The notes: generated by a model not told the origin, from the letters alone. Positions 55,501-62,744 are shown, counted from the first letter of the stretch. The stretch: DNA of 64,000 nt from Hemibagrus wyckioides (GCF_019097595.1 NC_080731.1:21894866-21958865), one strand, 5' to 3'. Program-made: numbers and translations.

Positions 55501-58500
55501 CTACTCCATAACACACACTACTCCATAACACACACTACTCCATAACACACTGCTCCATAACACACACTACTCCATAACACACTACTCCATAACACACACT
55601 ACTCCATAACACACTACTCCATAACACACTACTCCATAACACACTACTCCATAACACACACTACTCCATAACACACACTACTCCATAACACACACTACTC
55701 CATAACACACTACTCCATAACACACTACTCCATAACACACACTACTCCATAACACACACTACTCCATAACACACTACTCCATAACACACACTACTCCATA
55801 ACACACTGCTCCATAACACACACTACTCCATAACACACTGCTCCATAACACACACTACTCCATAACACACACTACTCCATAACACACTACTCCATAACAC
55901 ACTACACCATAACACACACTACTCCATAACACACACTACTCCATAACACACACTACTCCATAACACACTACTCCATAACACACTGCTCCATAACACACAC
56001 TACTCCATAACACACACTACTCCATAACACACTACTCCATAACACACTACTCCATAACACACACTACTCCATAACACACACTACTCCATCACACACACTA
56101 CTCCATAACACACTACTCCATAACACACTACTCCATAACACACACTACTCCATAACACACACTACTCCATCACACACACTACTCCATAACACACTACTCC
56201 ATAACACACACTACTCCATAACACACACTACTCCATAACACACTACTCCATAACACACTACTCCATAACACACACTACTCCATAACACACACTACTCCAT
56301 AACACACACTACTCCATAACACACTACTCCATAACACACTACTCCATAACACACTACTCCATAACACACACTACTCCATAACACACACTACTCCATAACA
56401 CACTACTCCATAACACACACTACTCCATAACACACACTACTCCATAACACACACTACTCCATAACACACACTACTCCATAACACACTACTCCATAACACA
56501 CTACTCCATAACACACACTACTCCATAACACACACTACTCCATAACACACACTACTCCATAACACACACTACTCCATAACACACTACTCCATAACACACT
56601 ACTCCATAACACACTACTCCATAACACACTACTCCATAACACACACTACTCCATAACACACACTACTCCATAACACACACTACTCCATAACACACACTAC
56701 TCCATAACACACTACTCCATAACACACTACTCCATAACACACACTACTCCATAACACACACTACTCCATAACACACTACTCCATAACACACTACTCCATA
56801 ACACACTACTCCATAACACACTACTCCATAACACACTACTCCATAACACACACTACTCCATAACACACACTACTCCATAACACACACTACTCCATAACAC
56901 ACACTACTCCATAACACACACTACTCCATAACACACACTACTCCATAACACACTACTCCATAACACACACTACTCCATAACACACACTACTCCATAACAC
57001 ACACTACTCCATAACACACTACTCCATAACACACACTACTCCATAACACACTACTCCATAACACACACTACTCCATAACACACACTACTCCATAACACAC
57101 ACTACTCCATAACACACTACTCCATAACACACTACTCCATAACACACTACTCCATAACACACACTACTCCATAACACACACTACTCCATAACACACACTA
57201 CTCCATAACACACTACTCCATAACACACTACTCCATAACACACACTACTCCATAACACACACTACTCCATAACACACTACTCCATAACACACTACTCCAT
57301 AACACACTACTCCATAACACACACTACTCCATAACACACACTACTCCATAACACACACTACTCCATAACACACTACTCCATAACACACACTACTCCATAA
57401 CACACACTACTCCATAACACACACTACTCCATAACACACTACTCCATAACACACTACTCCATAACACACTACTCCATAACACACACTACTCCATAACACA
57501 CTACTCCATAACACACTACTCCATAACACACACTACTCCATAACACACACTACTCCATAACACACACTACTCCATAACACACACTACTCCATAACACACT
57601 ACTCCATAACACACACTACTCCATAACACACACTACTCCATAACACACTACTCCATAACACACTACTCCATAACACACACTACTCCATAACACACTACTC
57701 CATAACACACACTACTCCATAACACACACTACTCCATAACACACACTACTCCATAACACACACTACTCCATAGCTCACCTCACCAGAAGACCTCAGACTG
57801 AAATGATGGAGAAACAGATCATGACTAAATCACTAAAGATTCTCTGTGTGTGTGTGTGTGTGTGTGTGTGTACATGTGGTACAGCTTGTGCAGCAGGCTG
57901 AAGATGGGAAAAAGGACATCAGTGAAGTGGAGAAGGAGCTCAAACAGCTGAAGAGCCAGTACAAGGAAACTGAATACTCAGACAACGTCTCAGAGATCTG
58001 CATAATACAGAGATCACAGCTGAGCTGGTACAGACTACAGCACAGCAATGAAGAACGTCTAATGACTAACAGAAGAGAGGTATGTTTCCTGTTTGTTTAC
58101 ACACACACACACACACTCTCTCACACACACACTCACACACACACACACTCACACACACAGTAAGACAGTAGGATTGTGATGATGATGTTTCTAACAGTGT
58201 GTTATCTTGTTAGAGATTTTCCTCTTTACACTTTATTCTATTCATCAAATTCATCTGTAGTTTTATTTAAACATCTGTGAACTGTGGAAGTCCTGTTTCA
58301 TTCAGTTCACTGCTGAGTTTGGGAATAAAAATGTAGAGAACTTGAGAAGATCAGAAATGATGAAGTGACCATCTGCCAGAGGGGAAGTAGAAGCTTTTTT
58401 TTAAATTTTGTTTTATTTTAAACACACACAGTGTTAAGTGGACACAGAGCTTTGGACACACAGAGAGTGGACTTTGAGCAGGTCCCAGTCCAGGTGGGAT

Positions 58501-61341
58501 TCTGTGTGTCTGAGAGCAACTCTGACCACAGCCTGGGTCAGGTTTCTGCTGGTCACTGAGCTAGTGCTAGACGAGCTTTAGTGGTTTAAAAGTAGACATG
58601 AAAGAAAATGAGAAAATGAGTGATGGTGTGTCTTGATAAGAGTCTTCTCCCTGGGCTGGGGTGGAGGTTTAGAGCTCTGTGAAGCTGCATTTAAACTGCA
58701 TTCTGGAAGCTCAAACTCTGAGGCACCGTTAAAGTCCACTATATGGAGAAAAATCCTGAAATGTTTTCCTAAAGAAATGTAATTTCTTTACCACTGAAGA
58801 AAGAATAACAATAACAGGAACATCTTGGACGACAAGGGGGTAAGTAAATTATTTGTAAATTGTTCTTATGAAAGTGAAATTCTCCTTTAAGTAGCTGCAT
58901 GAGCAGCTTCCTTAACAAACCCAAAAAACTGGCCACTTTGGGTTTTCCTCTGGCTCTAAACATCTTTTGTTGGTGTTCCAGTTGTGCACAAACTGTGCAC
59001 AGGAAGTCTGATGTAGAATTCTTCATTATAGAGGTGAGTAAAGAAACTGTGATGAAATCTACCTGGACAGGTAGCAGTGCACTGGGACACCTTGCCCAAG
59101 ACCATCCTCTGTGTGGAAAATAAAGATAATGTCTACGTCACTAAAGCGGTGGGTGTGTGTGTGTGTGTGTGTGTGTGTAACAGTTGAAGTGGCGAATGCT
59201 ACATGTGGAACAGCTTGTACAGCAGGCTAAAGAAGGAACAGAGGAGAAGATCAGAGAAGCGGAGGAAGCGATAGACGAGCTGGAGCAGGAGTATGAGGAC
59301 ATGGTCTATTCAGATCAGGTCTCAGTGCTCTGCACAGTAAAGAGGGAACAGCTGAAGGGGCATCAGTACAGCAAAGAAGAATGTCTAATAACTGAGGACT
59401 TAGAGGTATGTTTCTTATTTATTCTCTCTCTCTCTCTCACACACACACACACTCTAACACACACACACACACTCTAACACACACACACAGTAAGACAGTA
59501 GGATTGTGATGATGATGTTTCTAACAGTCTGTTATCTTGTTAGAGATTTTCCTCTTTACACTTTATTCTATTCATCAAATTCATCTGTAGTTTTATTTAA
59601 ACATCTGTGAACTGTGGAAGTCCTGTTTCATTCAGTTCACTGCTGAGTTTGGGAAGAGAAGAAACATGGAGTTAGAAACAACTGATAAACATAAAAAATA
59701 TACAGATTTGTATTTATGTATTTATTAAATGCCACATTAAAATTAGTTTTAAAAAATGTTGGTTAAATAGATAATGCTAAGTCACTAAAGATGTGTGCAT
59801 GTGGCAGTGTTAAGTGGACACGGAACTCTGACCACACTGATGTAGAATTCTTCATTGTAGAGATGAGTAAAGAAAATGTGATGAAATCTACCTGGACAGG
59901 TAGCAGTGCACTGGGACACCTTGCCCAAGACCAAATTCTGTGTGGAGAAACCTGGACATTTCTCACACTCAGATCCCCGTTTCACTCAGTTTCAGCTCCA
60001 TTTGTCTTTTAGTAACTGACCACTGAACACTGATCACTAAAGTGTGGAGTAAATACAGAATGTCTAAGTGATGAAGGATAGTGTGTGAGAGATGTACAGT
60101 GTGTGTTACTTTACTGTTACATGTAATTCACCTACATGTTAACAGAATCACTTTCCATTCTGTAATAGCTGCATGCCTGAACTCTTACTGCATGTAACGT
60201 AAACATATTGCAATTTTACCCCTTTATCCCTTCTTCTTTCGTTTTATTTCATTCATTAATTTTTTTTAACTTAGTTCTCAATATAGATGAGTTATATGCA
60301 CAGTCTAGGAGGACTGGCCTGGTTTTTATTTCACAGCAAGTTTTATACTGTAAATACTTACTGTGTATGTGATTAATTAAATTGTGTGTGTGTGTGTGTG
60401 TGTGTGTTTACATTTACATTTGGCAGACGCTCTTATCCAGAGCGACATACAAAAGTGTATAAAAAAGTCTCTATCAATGAATACATTAACACTGGTTCAA
60501 TAGGTCACAGACTCAGGATACCATTAGCCTAAAACTGTGTGTGTGTGTAACAGTTGGAGGAACAAATGCTACAGGTGAAACAGCGTGTGCATGCAGCTAT
60601 AGAAGAAGGGACAGAGGAGAAGATCAGAGAAGTGGAGAAGGAGATCAATCAGCTGGAGGAGCGGTACATCAACACTAAAGATGTAGTAACGGTCATGCAG
60701 TTCTGTATGTTTATGAGGGCAGAGCTGTACTGGTACAGACTACAGCACAGTGACAAACAGCTAATGACTGACAAACCAGAGGTATGTTTCCTGTTCACAC
60801 ACACACACACACCTAAACTTAACCTGACCTAACACAATCCTAAAAGTCTTGACAAAACAATACAAACTAAGTTTCATAACTAACAGTAAGCAGCCACCCT
60901 CCTTAACTAACCTAAGCAGCCTGACCAACAAACTGACTTAATGGATCTGCTCTGACCATCAACAACCAACCTGATAAACCTCAATATCCCAAACTATTTT
61001 ACTAACCTTTCCATCCAACACTACCTGACTAACTGACCTACATGACCAACTCATCTAACTAATCTAAACTACTTAACTAACCAAACTACCCAACCTACAC
61101 AACCTGACTAACCTTAACAACCTGAATAACCAGCTAACAACCAGAAATGATTTGTCGTCTCTGGGTGTGTGTTGAGCAGGTAATGTGGAAGCTGGAGGAC
61201 TTCATGAACAGTTTACAGAAGGTCAGAGATGGAGCAGAGCGAGAGCAGAAGACACTGAGCTCCACAGTGGTGGACAAGTTGCAGAAACATCTGATGGAGT
61301 TTAAAATGTTGTATGAAGAGAAGAGGGGGGTAGATAAATGA
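12862..61341 (+). CDS. Two-Ig-domain transmembrane protein with long cytoplasmic coiled-coil repeats (12 exons, 764 residues predicted)
   Basis: Spliced model, all GT-AG: 12862-12922, 29828-30130, 31815-32099, 32439-32542, 33389-33592, 34081-34245, 34347-34517, 34793-34987, 57885-58079, 59184-59405, 60554-60781, 61180-61341. Phases are 1-1-1 for the ectodomain, then 0 throughout, and the frame stays open to a TGA. Layout: signal peptide 1-20, Ig1 21-121, Ig2 122-216, TM segment about 222-243, basic stop-transfer WRHRKRQQ ending at 251, seven coiled-coil repeats 252-711, tail 712-764. Phase-1 Ig exons are the rule for Ig-superfamily receptors. No ITIM or ITAM was seen, so signalling would depend on the coiled coil. 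Introns 1 and 8 are about 17 and 23 kb and hold giant tandem arrays. A paralog ends at 724. The family looks like a fish immune-type receptor, but I cannot name it. No promoter was identified. Confidence 0.75.
12951..29300 (+). repeat. Giant 30-bp minisatellite array filling intron 1 (16.3 kb)
   Basis: Roughly 540 head-to-tail copies of a 30-bp unit, CACTACATTACACAACAACT followed by AYACAATAAA, with C or T at the Y. Length variants of 28 bp (ACAACAACT instead of ACACAACAACT) and 27 bp (ACACAACTA) recur. Substitution variants include CAGAAC, CACCAAAAC, CATGACAC, AATGAAC and AATAATC. The sense strand of the common unit is 16 A, 8 C, 6 T and no G. Because 30 is a multiple of 3, two of three frames stay open for long stretches, giving spurious proteins of up to 405 residues. 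It lies wholly between the donor at 12923 and the acceptor at 29826, so it is intronic. Confidence 0.97.
29301..29790 (+). repeat. Cryptically simple A/C/T-rich flank of the minisatellite
   Basis: Words such as ACTATACACTACACACT recur without a fixed period. The composition matches the array but the order is scrambled. It may be the ancestral substrate of the array or its decayed edge. Confidence 0.6.
29828..30130 (+). CDS. Exon 2: Ig domain 1 (V-like)
   Basis: Acceptor CTCTTTCAG, donor GAGAGTAAGT, phase 1 at both ends, 101 codons. By residue in the full model, Cys43 (in TLSCKH), Trp53 and Cys106 (in YACECG) are the canonical B-strand Cys, core Trp and F-strand Cys. The F-strand motif Asp-x-x-x-x-x-x-Tyr is present as DYSQRNVY. 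Extra Cys at 29, 47, 66, 71 and 108 suggest additional disulfides, common in teleost immune receptors. There is one N-glycosylation site, NIS at 78-80. Confidence 0.8.
30544..31457 (-). mobile_element. RTE-like LINE insertion in intron 2, 5' truncated, with 14-bp target duplication
   Basis: The minus strand encodes the second half of an RTE-type reverse transcriptase: [18 protein letters not shown], then [17 protein letters not shown] with the catalytic ADD, KTEYM, and after frameshifts a [19 protein letters not shown] tail and the C-terminal [11 protein letters not shown]. It ends in a GAA-rich tail next to 30544. GGACAAGCTGAAAT occurs exactly at both edges (30530-30543 and 31458-31471). Frameshifts and a stop make it inactive. 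It sits antisense within the host gene and does not disturb either splice site. Confidence 0.85.
31815..32099 (+). CDS. Exon 3: Ig-like domain 2 lacking the canonical disulfide
   Basis: Acceptor CTCCTCAG, donor GAAGGTACGT, phase 1, 95 codons. The fold is suggested by GEDLKLHV (B strand), [11 protein letters not shown] and the DSGSY motif at residues 193-197 (F strand). The usual B-strand Cys is replaced in LKLHV and the F-strand Cys in SYTIRD. Two Cys at 160 and 169 lie in the middle of the domain instead. The phase would allow exon loss or alternative use without a frameshift. Confidence 0.8.
32439..32542 (+). CDS. Exon 4: transmembrane segment
   Basis: Starts after TGTTGTAG in phase 1 and ends at a GTAAGA donor in phase 0. 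It encodes [19 protein letters not shown] and IYLLW, then the basic WRHRKRQQ. The longer open frame across this place in another frame (32296-32604) is a shadow. Confidence 0.8.
32543..33388 (+). other. Intron 4 with long (GT)n tract
   Basis: An interrupted (GT)n tract fills about 32556-32714 just after the donor. A shorter TG tract ends at 33380, right before the TTTAACAG acceptor. No additional exon in phase 0 was convincing in between. Confidence 0.6.
33389..33592 (+). CDS. Exon 5: coiled-coil repeat 1
   Basis: Preceded by TTTAACAG and followed by GTATGT, phase 0, 68 codons. It carries the family pattern [20 protein letters not shown], then [18 protein letters not shown] and a basic amphipathic end. 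The pattern repeats in the next exons, so the cytoplasmic region grew by exon duplication. Confidence 0.8.
34081..34245 (+). CDS. Exon 6: coiled-coil repeat 2
   Basis: TTTAACAG acceptor, GTGTGT donor (weaker than the GTATGT of its neighbours), phase 0, 55 codons. Contains [20 protein letters not shown] and [12 protein letters not shown]. It is the shortest repeat and lacks the C-terminal QR-rich extension of exon 5. Confidence 0.75.
34347..34517 (+). CDS. Exon 7: coiled-coil repeat 3
   Basis: Acceptor GTAATAG, donor GTATGT, phase 0, 57 codons. Contains [31 protein letters not shown] and the [12 protein letters not shown] shared with exon 6. The intron before it is only 101 bp. Confidence 0.75.
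34793..34987 (+). CDS. Exon 8: coiled-coil repeat 4
   Basis: Acceptor TTTAACAG at 34785-34792, so the first codon is TGG and not the downstream ATG. Donor GTATGT, phase 0, 65 codons. Contains [20 protein letters not shown] and [20 protein letters not shown], then [15 protein letters not shown] like exon 5. The following intron is about 22.9 kb. Confidence 0.75.
35276..35322 (+). pseudogene. Relic of a coiled-coil exon
   Basis: TTGGAGGAGGGGCAACTGTG aligns with the first bases of exon 11 (TTGGAGGAACAAATGCTACA), and the next bases read VEHLVQ then TAG where the family has VEQLVQQ. There is a frameshift before it, a stop in it, and the rest is cut off by inserted LINE sequence from about 35325. 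It lies after an intron module that normally precedes another exon, so one repeat has been lost here. Confidence 0.6.
35325..35645 (-). mobile_element. L1-like LINE reverse transcriptase fragment
   Basis: The minus strand encodes [15 protein letters not shown], then [15 protein letters not shown] and, after frame changes and an internal deletion, [20 protein letters not shown]. These match the order and wording of L1-clade RT (PDGFP, KDP-CSYRP, DAEKAFD). It is short and broken. Confidence 0.6.
35650..36180 (-). mobile_element. Tc1/mariner-like transposon fragment 2
   Basis: The minus strand encodes [18 protein letters not shown], then the strongly conserved [20 protein letters not shown], which holds the final catalytic acidic region. 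In the next frame come [20 protein letters not shown] and [15 protein letters not shown]. The right end at about 36150-36180 contains GTGTCCCAATACTTTTGGCA, typical of fish Tc1-like termini. Only the C-terminal third of the transposase remains, with at least one frameshift. Confidence 0.7.
36240..38091 (-). mobile_element. Ty3/gypsy element 2, part B: RT, RNase H and onward
   Basis: Minus-strand reading from 38091 down gives [15 protein letters not shown], then the RT lead-in [20 protein letters not shown] and CAIDLLPNT, the usual start of gypsy RT. Further down (37700-37000) RT words are broken by frameshifts. RNase H follows near 36970-36830 ([23 protein letters not shown]). Integrase is not clearly present before 36240. 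This part is directly continuous with the protease part on the far side of a LINE (see 40619-41555). Confidence 0.7.
38092..40618 (-). mobile_element. Rex1/L2-like LINE inserted into gypsy element 2, RT frame largely open
   Basis: The long minus-strand frame ending at 38819 is a LINE polyprotein from about 40618 on: a linker region, then RT with [61 protein letters not shown] and GAPQGCV. The catalytic box reads [13 protein letters not shown], so FADD has become FSDD, with both Asp kept. The C terminus carries [14 protein letters not shown] and [20 protein letters not shown]. The endonuclease is missing, so it is 5' truncated. The 3' UTR runs to 38092 and ends with CAATAAAGCTTCTTTGATT on the minus strand. 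The first 59 residues of the 658-residue frame are gypsy, not LINE. It is the least decayed coding stretch among the transposons here. Confidence 0.8.
39956..40079. repeat. Perfect 40-bp inverted repeat within the LINE RT frame
   Basis: Bases 39956-39995 and 40040-40079 are exact reverse complements (40 of 40) around a 44-bp spacer. The core word is GGGATGACGGTGCTGCTCAG. On the coding strand one arm gives the expected [11 protein letters not shown] while the other gives [12 protein letters not shown], which does not fit the family at that place. Confidence 0.95.
40619..41555 (-). mobile_element. Ty3/gypsy element 2, part A: LTR, gag end and protease
   Basis: The minus strand starts TGTAACAGCACTACCCACAA at about 41555, a plausible LTR start, with about 340 bp of LTR-like sequence. 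It then joins a gag fragment reading [18 protein letters not shown] and [20 protein letters not shown], so the gag start is deleted. The protease frame at 41013-40696 has [19 protein letters not shown] with the catalytic DSG. After a frameshift come [15 protein letters not shown] and ISISVQV, where the LINE interrupts at about 40618. Confidence 0.7.
41556..42309. other. No gene recognised
   Basis: AT-rich intronic sequence between two retroelements. Minus-strand open frames at 41745-42002 and 42131-42370 show no domain. It may include unrecognised ends of the neighbouring elements. Confidence 0.4.
42310..45420 (-). mobile_element. DIRS-like tyrosine-recombinase retrotransposon, decayed
   Basis: On the minus strand, from right to left: RT words near 44790-44640 ([16 protein letters not shown]), a DIRS-type RT/RNase H link at 44185-43997 ([20 protein letters not shown]), RNase H scraps at 43993-43784, then tyrosine recombinase at about 43260-42690. 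The recombinase reads [43 protein letters not shown], and across frames [18 protein letters not shown] with [10 protein letters not shown]. The HxxR active-site region is lost where a 21-bp unit is tripled. GAACTGGGTTACATATG and AGTTCCCT words at 42310-42350 and 42560-42580 look like the element's terminal region. The far right end is uncertain. Confidence 0.65.
42802..42864. repeat. Triplicated 21-bp unit in the recombinase remnant
   Basis: ATACACCTAGTGGAGCAAG plus two bases, three times in tandem with two substitutions. On the minus strand it repeats the LAPLGV that should occur once just before the HxxR box. Confidence 0.9.
45538..57771 (+). repeat. Giant 15/17-bp minisatellite array in intron 8 (12.2 kb)
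   Basis: About 750 units of ACTACTCCATAACAC (15 bp) or ACTACTCCATAACACAC (17 bp) alternate irregularly. A rare 19-bp form occurs near 46710. Unit variants are ACTGCTCC (frequent from about 46230 to 55990, not seen after), CTACCCC (early and at 52200-53350), CTACACC (about 49798 to 55910) and CATCACAC (56089, 56170). The sense strand of the common 17-mer is 7 A, 7 C, 3 T and no G. No frame stays open for long. It lies between the donor at 34988 and the acceptor ending at 57884, so it is intronic. Confidence 0.97.
57885..58079 (+). CDS. Exon 9: coiled-coil repeat 5, shortened at its 5' end
   Basis: The exon body reads [20 protein letters not shown], then [14 protein letters not shown], and ends with [16 protein letters not shown] before a GTATGT donor. 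Sister exons carry about 9 further residues (such as [10 protein letters not shown]) before LVQQ. Here that part is replaced by a (TG)n tract ending at 57870 and TACATGTGGTACAG. Taking this CAG at 57882-57884 as acceptor keeps phase 0 and 65 codons. The acceptor is a weak point of the gene model. Confidence 0.65.
59184..59405 (+). CDS. Exon 10: coiled-coil repeat 6
   Basis: Acceptor GTGTAACAG, donor GTATGT, phase 0, 74 codons. Contains [40 protein letters not shown] and a C-terminal [17 protein letters not shown] extension like exon 9. Confidence 0.75.
60408..60535 (+). repeat. Short interspersed repeat inserted next to an acceptor
   Basis: Starts TTTACATTTACATTTGGCAG and contains ACGCTCTTATCCAGAGCGAC, the same type as at 2997. 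It splits a TG tract just upstream of exon 11. The paralogous intron end at 34057-34080 has an uninterrupted TG tract and TTTAACAG there, so it serves as the empty site. Confidence 0.65.
60554..60781 (+). CDS. Exon 11: coiled-coil repeat 7
   Basis: Acceptor GTGTAACAG, donor GTATGT, phase 0, 76 codons, the longest repeat. Contains [20 protein letters not shown] and [18 protein letters not shown], aligned with the end of exon 9. Its N-terminal part is the most diverged of the series. Confidence 0.75.
61180..61341 (+). CDS. Exon 12: terminal coiled-coil exon and stop
   Basis: Acceptor TTGAGCAG at 61172-61179, first codon GTA, 53 residues and TGA. It aligns with the upstream paralog exon at 533-724. 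A one-base length difference in the G-run at 61325-61330 shifts the frame so that translation stops at DK, about ten residues short of the paralog tail; the paralog's tail sequence is still readable in the next frame. ATTAAA motifs at 61582 and 61591 are possible polyadenylation signals. Confidence 0.75.
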   Translation, partial: VMWKLEDFMNSLQKVRDGAEREQKTLSSTVVDKLQKHLMEFKMLYEEKRGVDK

Positions 61342-61384
61342 CCTCATACAGCACAGAGGTGGAGCTGTGTGAGACCAACACACA

Positions 61385-61416
<32 letters not shown>

Positions 61417-61995
61417 TTCTTCATCTGTACATGTTCCTCCACTTCAGATCAGCACAAGCTCACAGACTCCTGTGTAAAATCCAGTTATAATCAAAGCAAC
61501 ACAAAGAGACTCTTATTAGTATCGTGTCCACCAGTTGGTCAGTGTCTAATTTTTAAGCACCTTTTAATTTAACAAAGAATAATTAAATTTATTAAATGAA
61601 CTTGGGGCCATCAAACAAAACACCTACAATTCAACATGCACTTGTCCAATAATCTTGAACTTCATCTTACACTCCATTACACTACAATATTTTACACTAT
61701 GGTTCAGAAACAAAACAAGAGCAATACAGTCCAAATCAAACTCAGCCAGGGAGGATAAAAAAGAGCAGTAAATAACAATAACAACATGTAAACACACACA
61801 AAAAAAGAAAAGAATAATGACTCAGAAATTTAACATTTTAACAGCCTTTTTCTTTGAAAACGTAATACTTTCAAAATATCAGATTATTTTATTAGAAAGA
61901 GGGTTTTTTTCTCATCTTCTGTTAACATTCATGAATAAAAAAAAAACTAAATAAGATAAAATTTATTATGAAATATTTATTCTCTTCCTGTAAGA
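61342..61995. other. 3' flank of the main gene
   Basis: CT and CA tracts at 61384-61416, then about 150 bp matching the upstream copy's flank at 1765-1990. From about 61560 on it is AT-rich with nothing recognised. Confidence 0.5.
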
Positions 61996-62410
61996 TGTTA
62001 GTGGGACAGTTACATGTCTGACCACCAGAGGGAGTGCTGGCATGCGACTCATCATAGCCTTCTCTTTGTTGTTTTCCCCACGTGTCTTGTGCCACGCCCT
62101 TCCTCTTGTTCTTCTTTCCCCTCTTGTCACCTGTTCCCCCTTTACCCTGTTTTGTCCTATATACACCTGCCCTTTTATACCTGTCTTTGTCCCTCATTGT
62201 CTGTTGTTCGGTCAGACACCGTTGTGTTTTCCAGAGTCCCGTGTTATCATTGTTCTGTGGAAGTCTTGTTTTAGTTGTGTTAATAAAACAGTGCTATTAA
62301 TTTATCCTGCTTGTTGATCTGATGAACTGTGCATGGGTGATGGGTGCATGTGACTACCACAGAGATCTGGGTTCGATCCCCGCTTCATGCAGTGTCTCCT
62401 GACTGTTACA
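61996..62410 (+). repeat. Possible solo LTR
   Basis: Begins TGTTAGTGGGACAG and ends GACTGTTACA, giving TG...CA ends with partial inverted similarity. Inside are CTGACCACCAGAGGGAG, a TTTATAC box (62174) and AATAAAA (62282), the layout of many fish gypsy-type LTRs. GGTTCGATCCC at 62370 resembles a tRNA B box, so a SINE-derived part is also possible. No target duplication was found. Confidence 0.35.
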
Positions 62411-62744
62411 CCACCTCCATCTTTTAGTCAAAAAAAACCACAAATAATATCTTTAAAAGAAAAGCAAACAAACTTTGGATAAAAAGAAGAAGAACTGACC
62501 TTTTTTGTTTTTGTATAAACACAATTCTGAAAGAAATGCACAATTGTTTCAGGAGTCACAGAAAGAGCAGTTGACGATAATGTCCTTTTAAAATCTAAAG
62601 GAAATAAAGGATAATATTTATGCAGCAATTTAAATTTATTTCTCTTTCTTTCTAGTTAGTTAAATACACATTTATAAGCTAACATCCAGACTTTTCCCCA
62701 AGGTACATTATTGAAAGCTGTATCCCAGTATGACGTCACAGGAG
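62411..62744. other. No gene recognised
   Basis: AT-rich sequence. Open frames here show no domain. Confidence 0.5.

Noticed and set aside
12951..57771. CRISPR-like appearance of regular repeats
   Set aside because: Units are contiguous with no unique spacers, in a eukaryotic intron. These are minisatellites.
62360..62395. tRNA gene suggested by GGTTCGATCCC
   Set aside because: No cloverleaf or A box could be formed around it. It is more likely part of an LTR or SINE.
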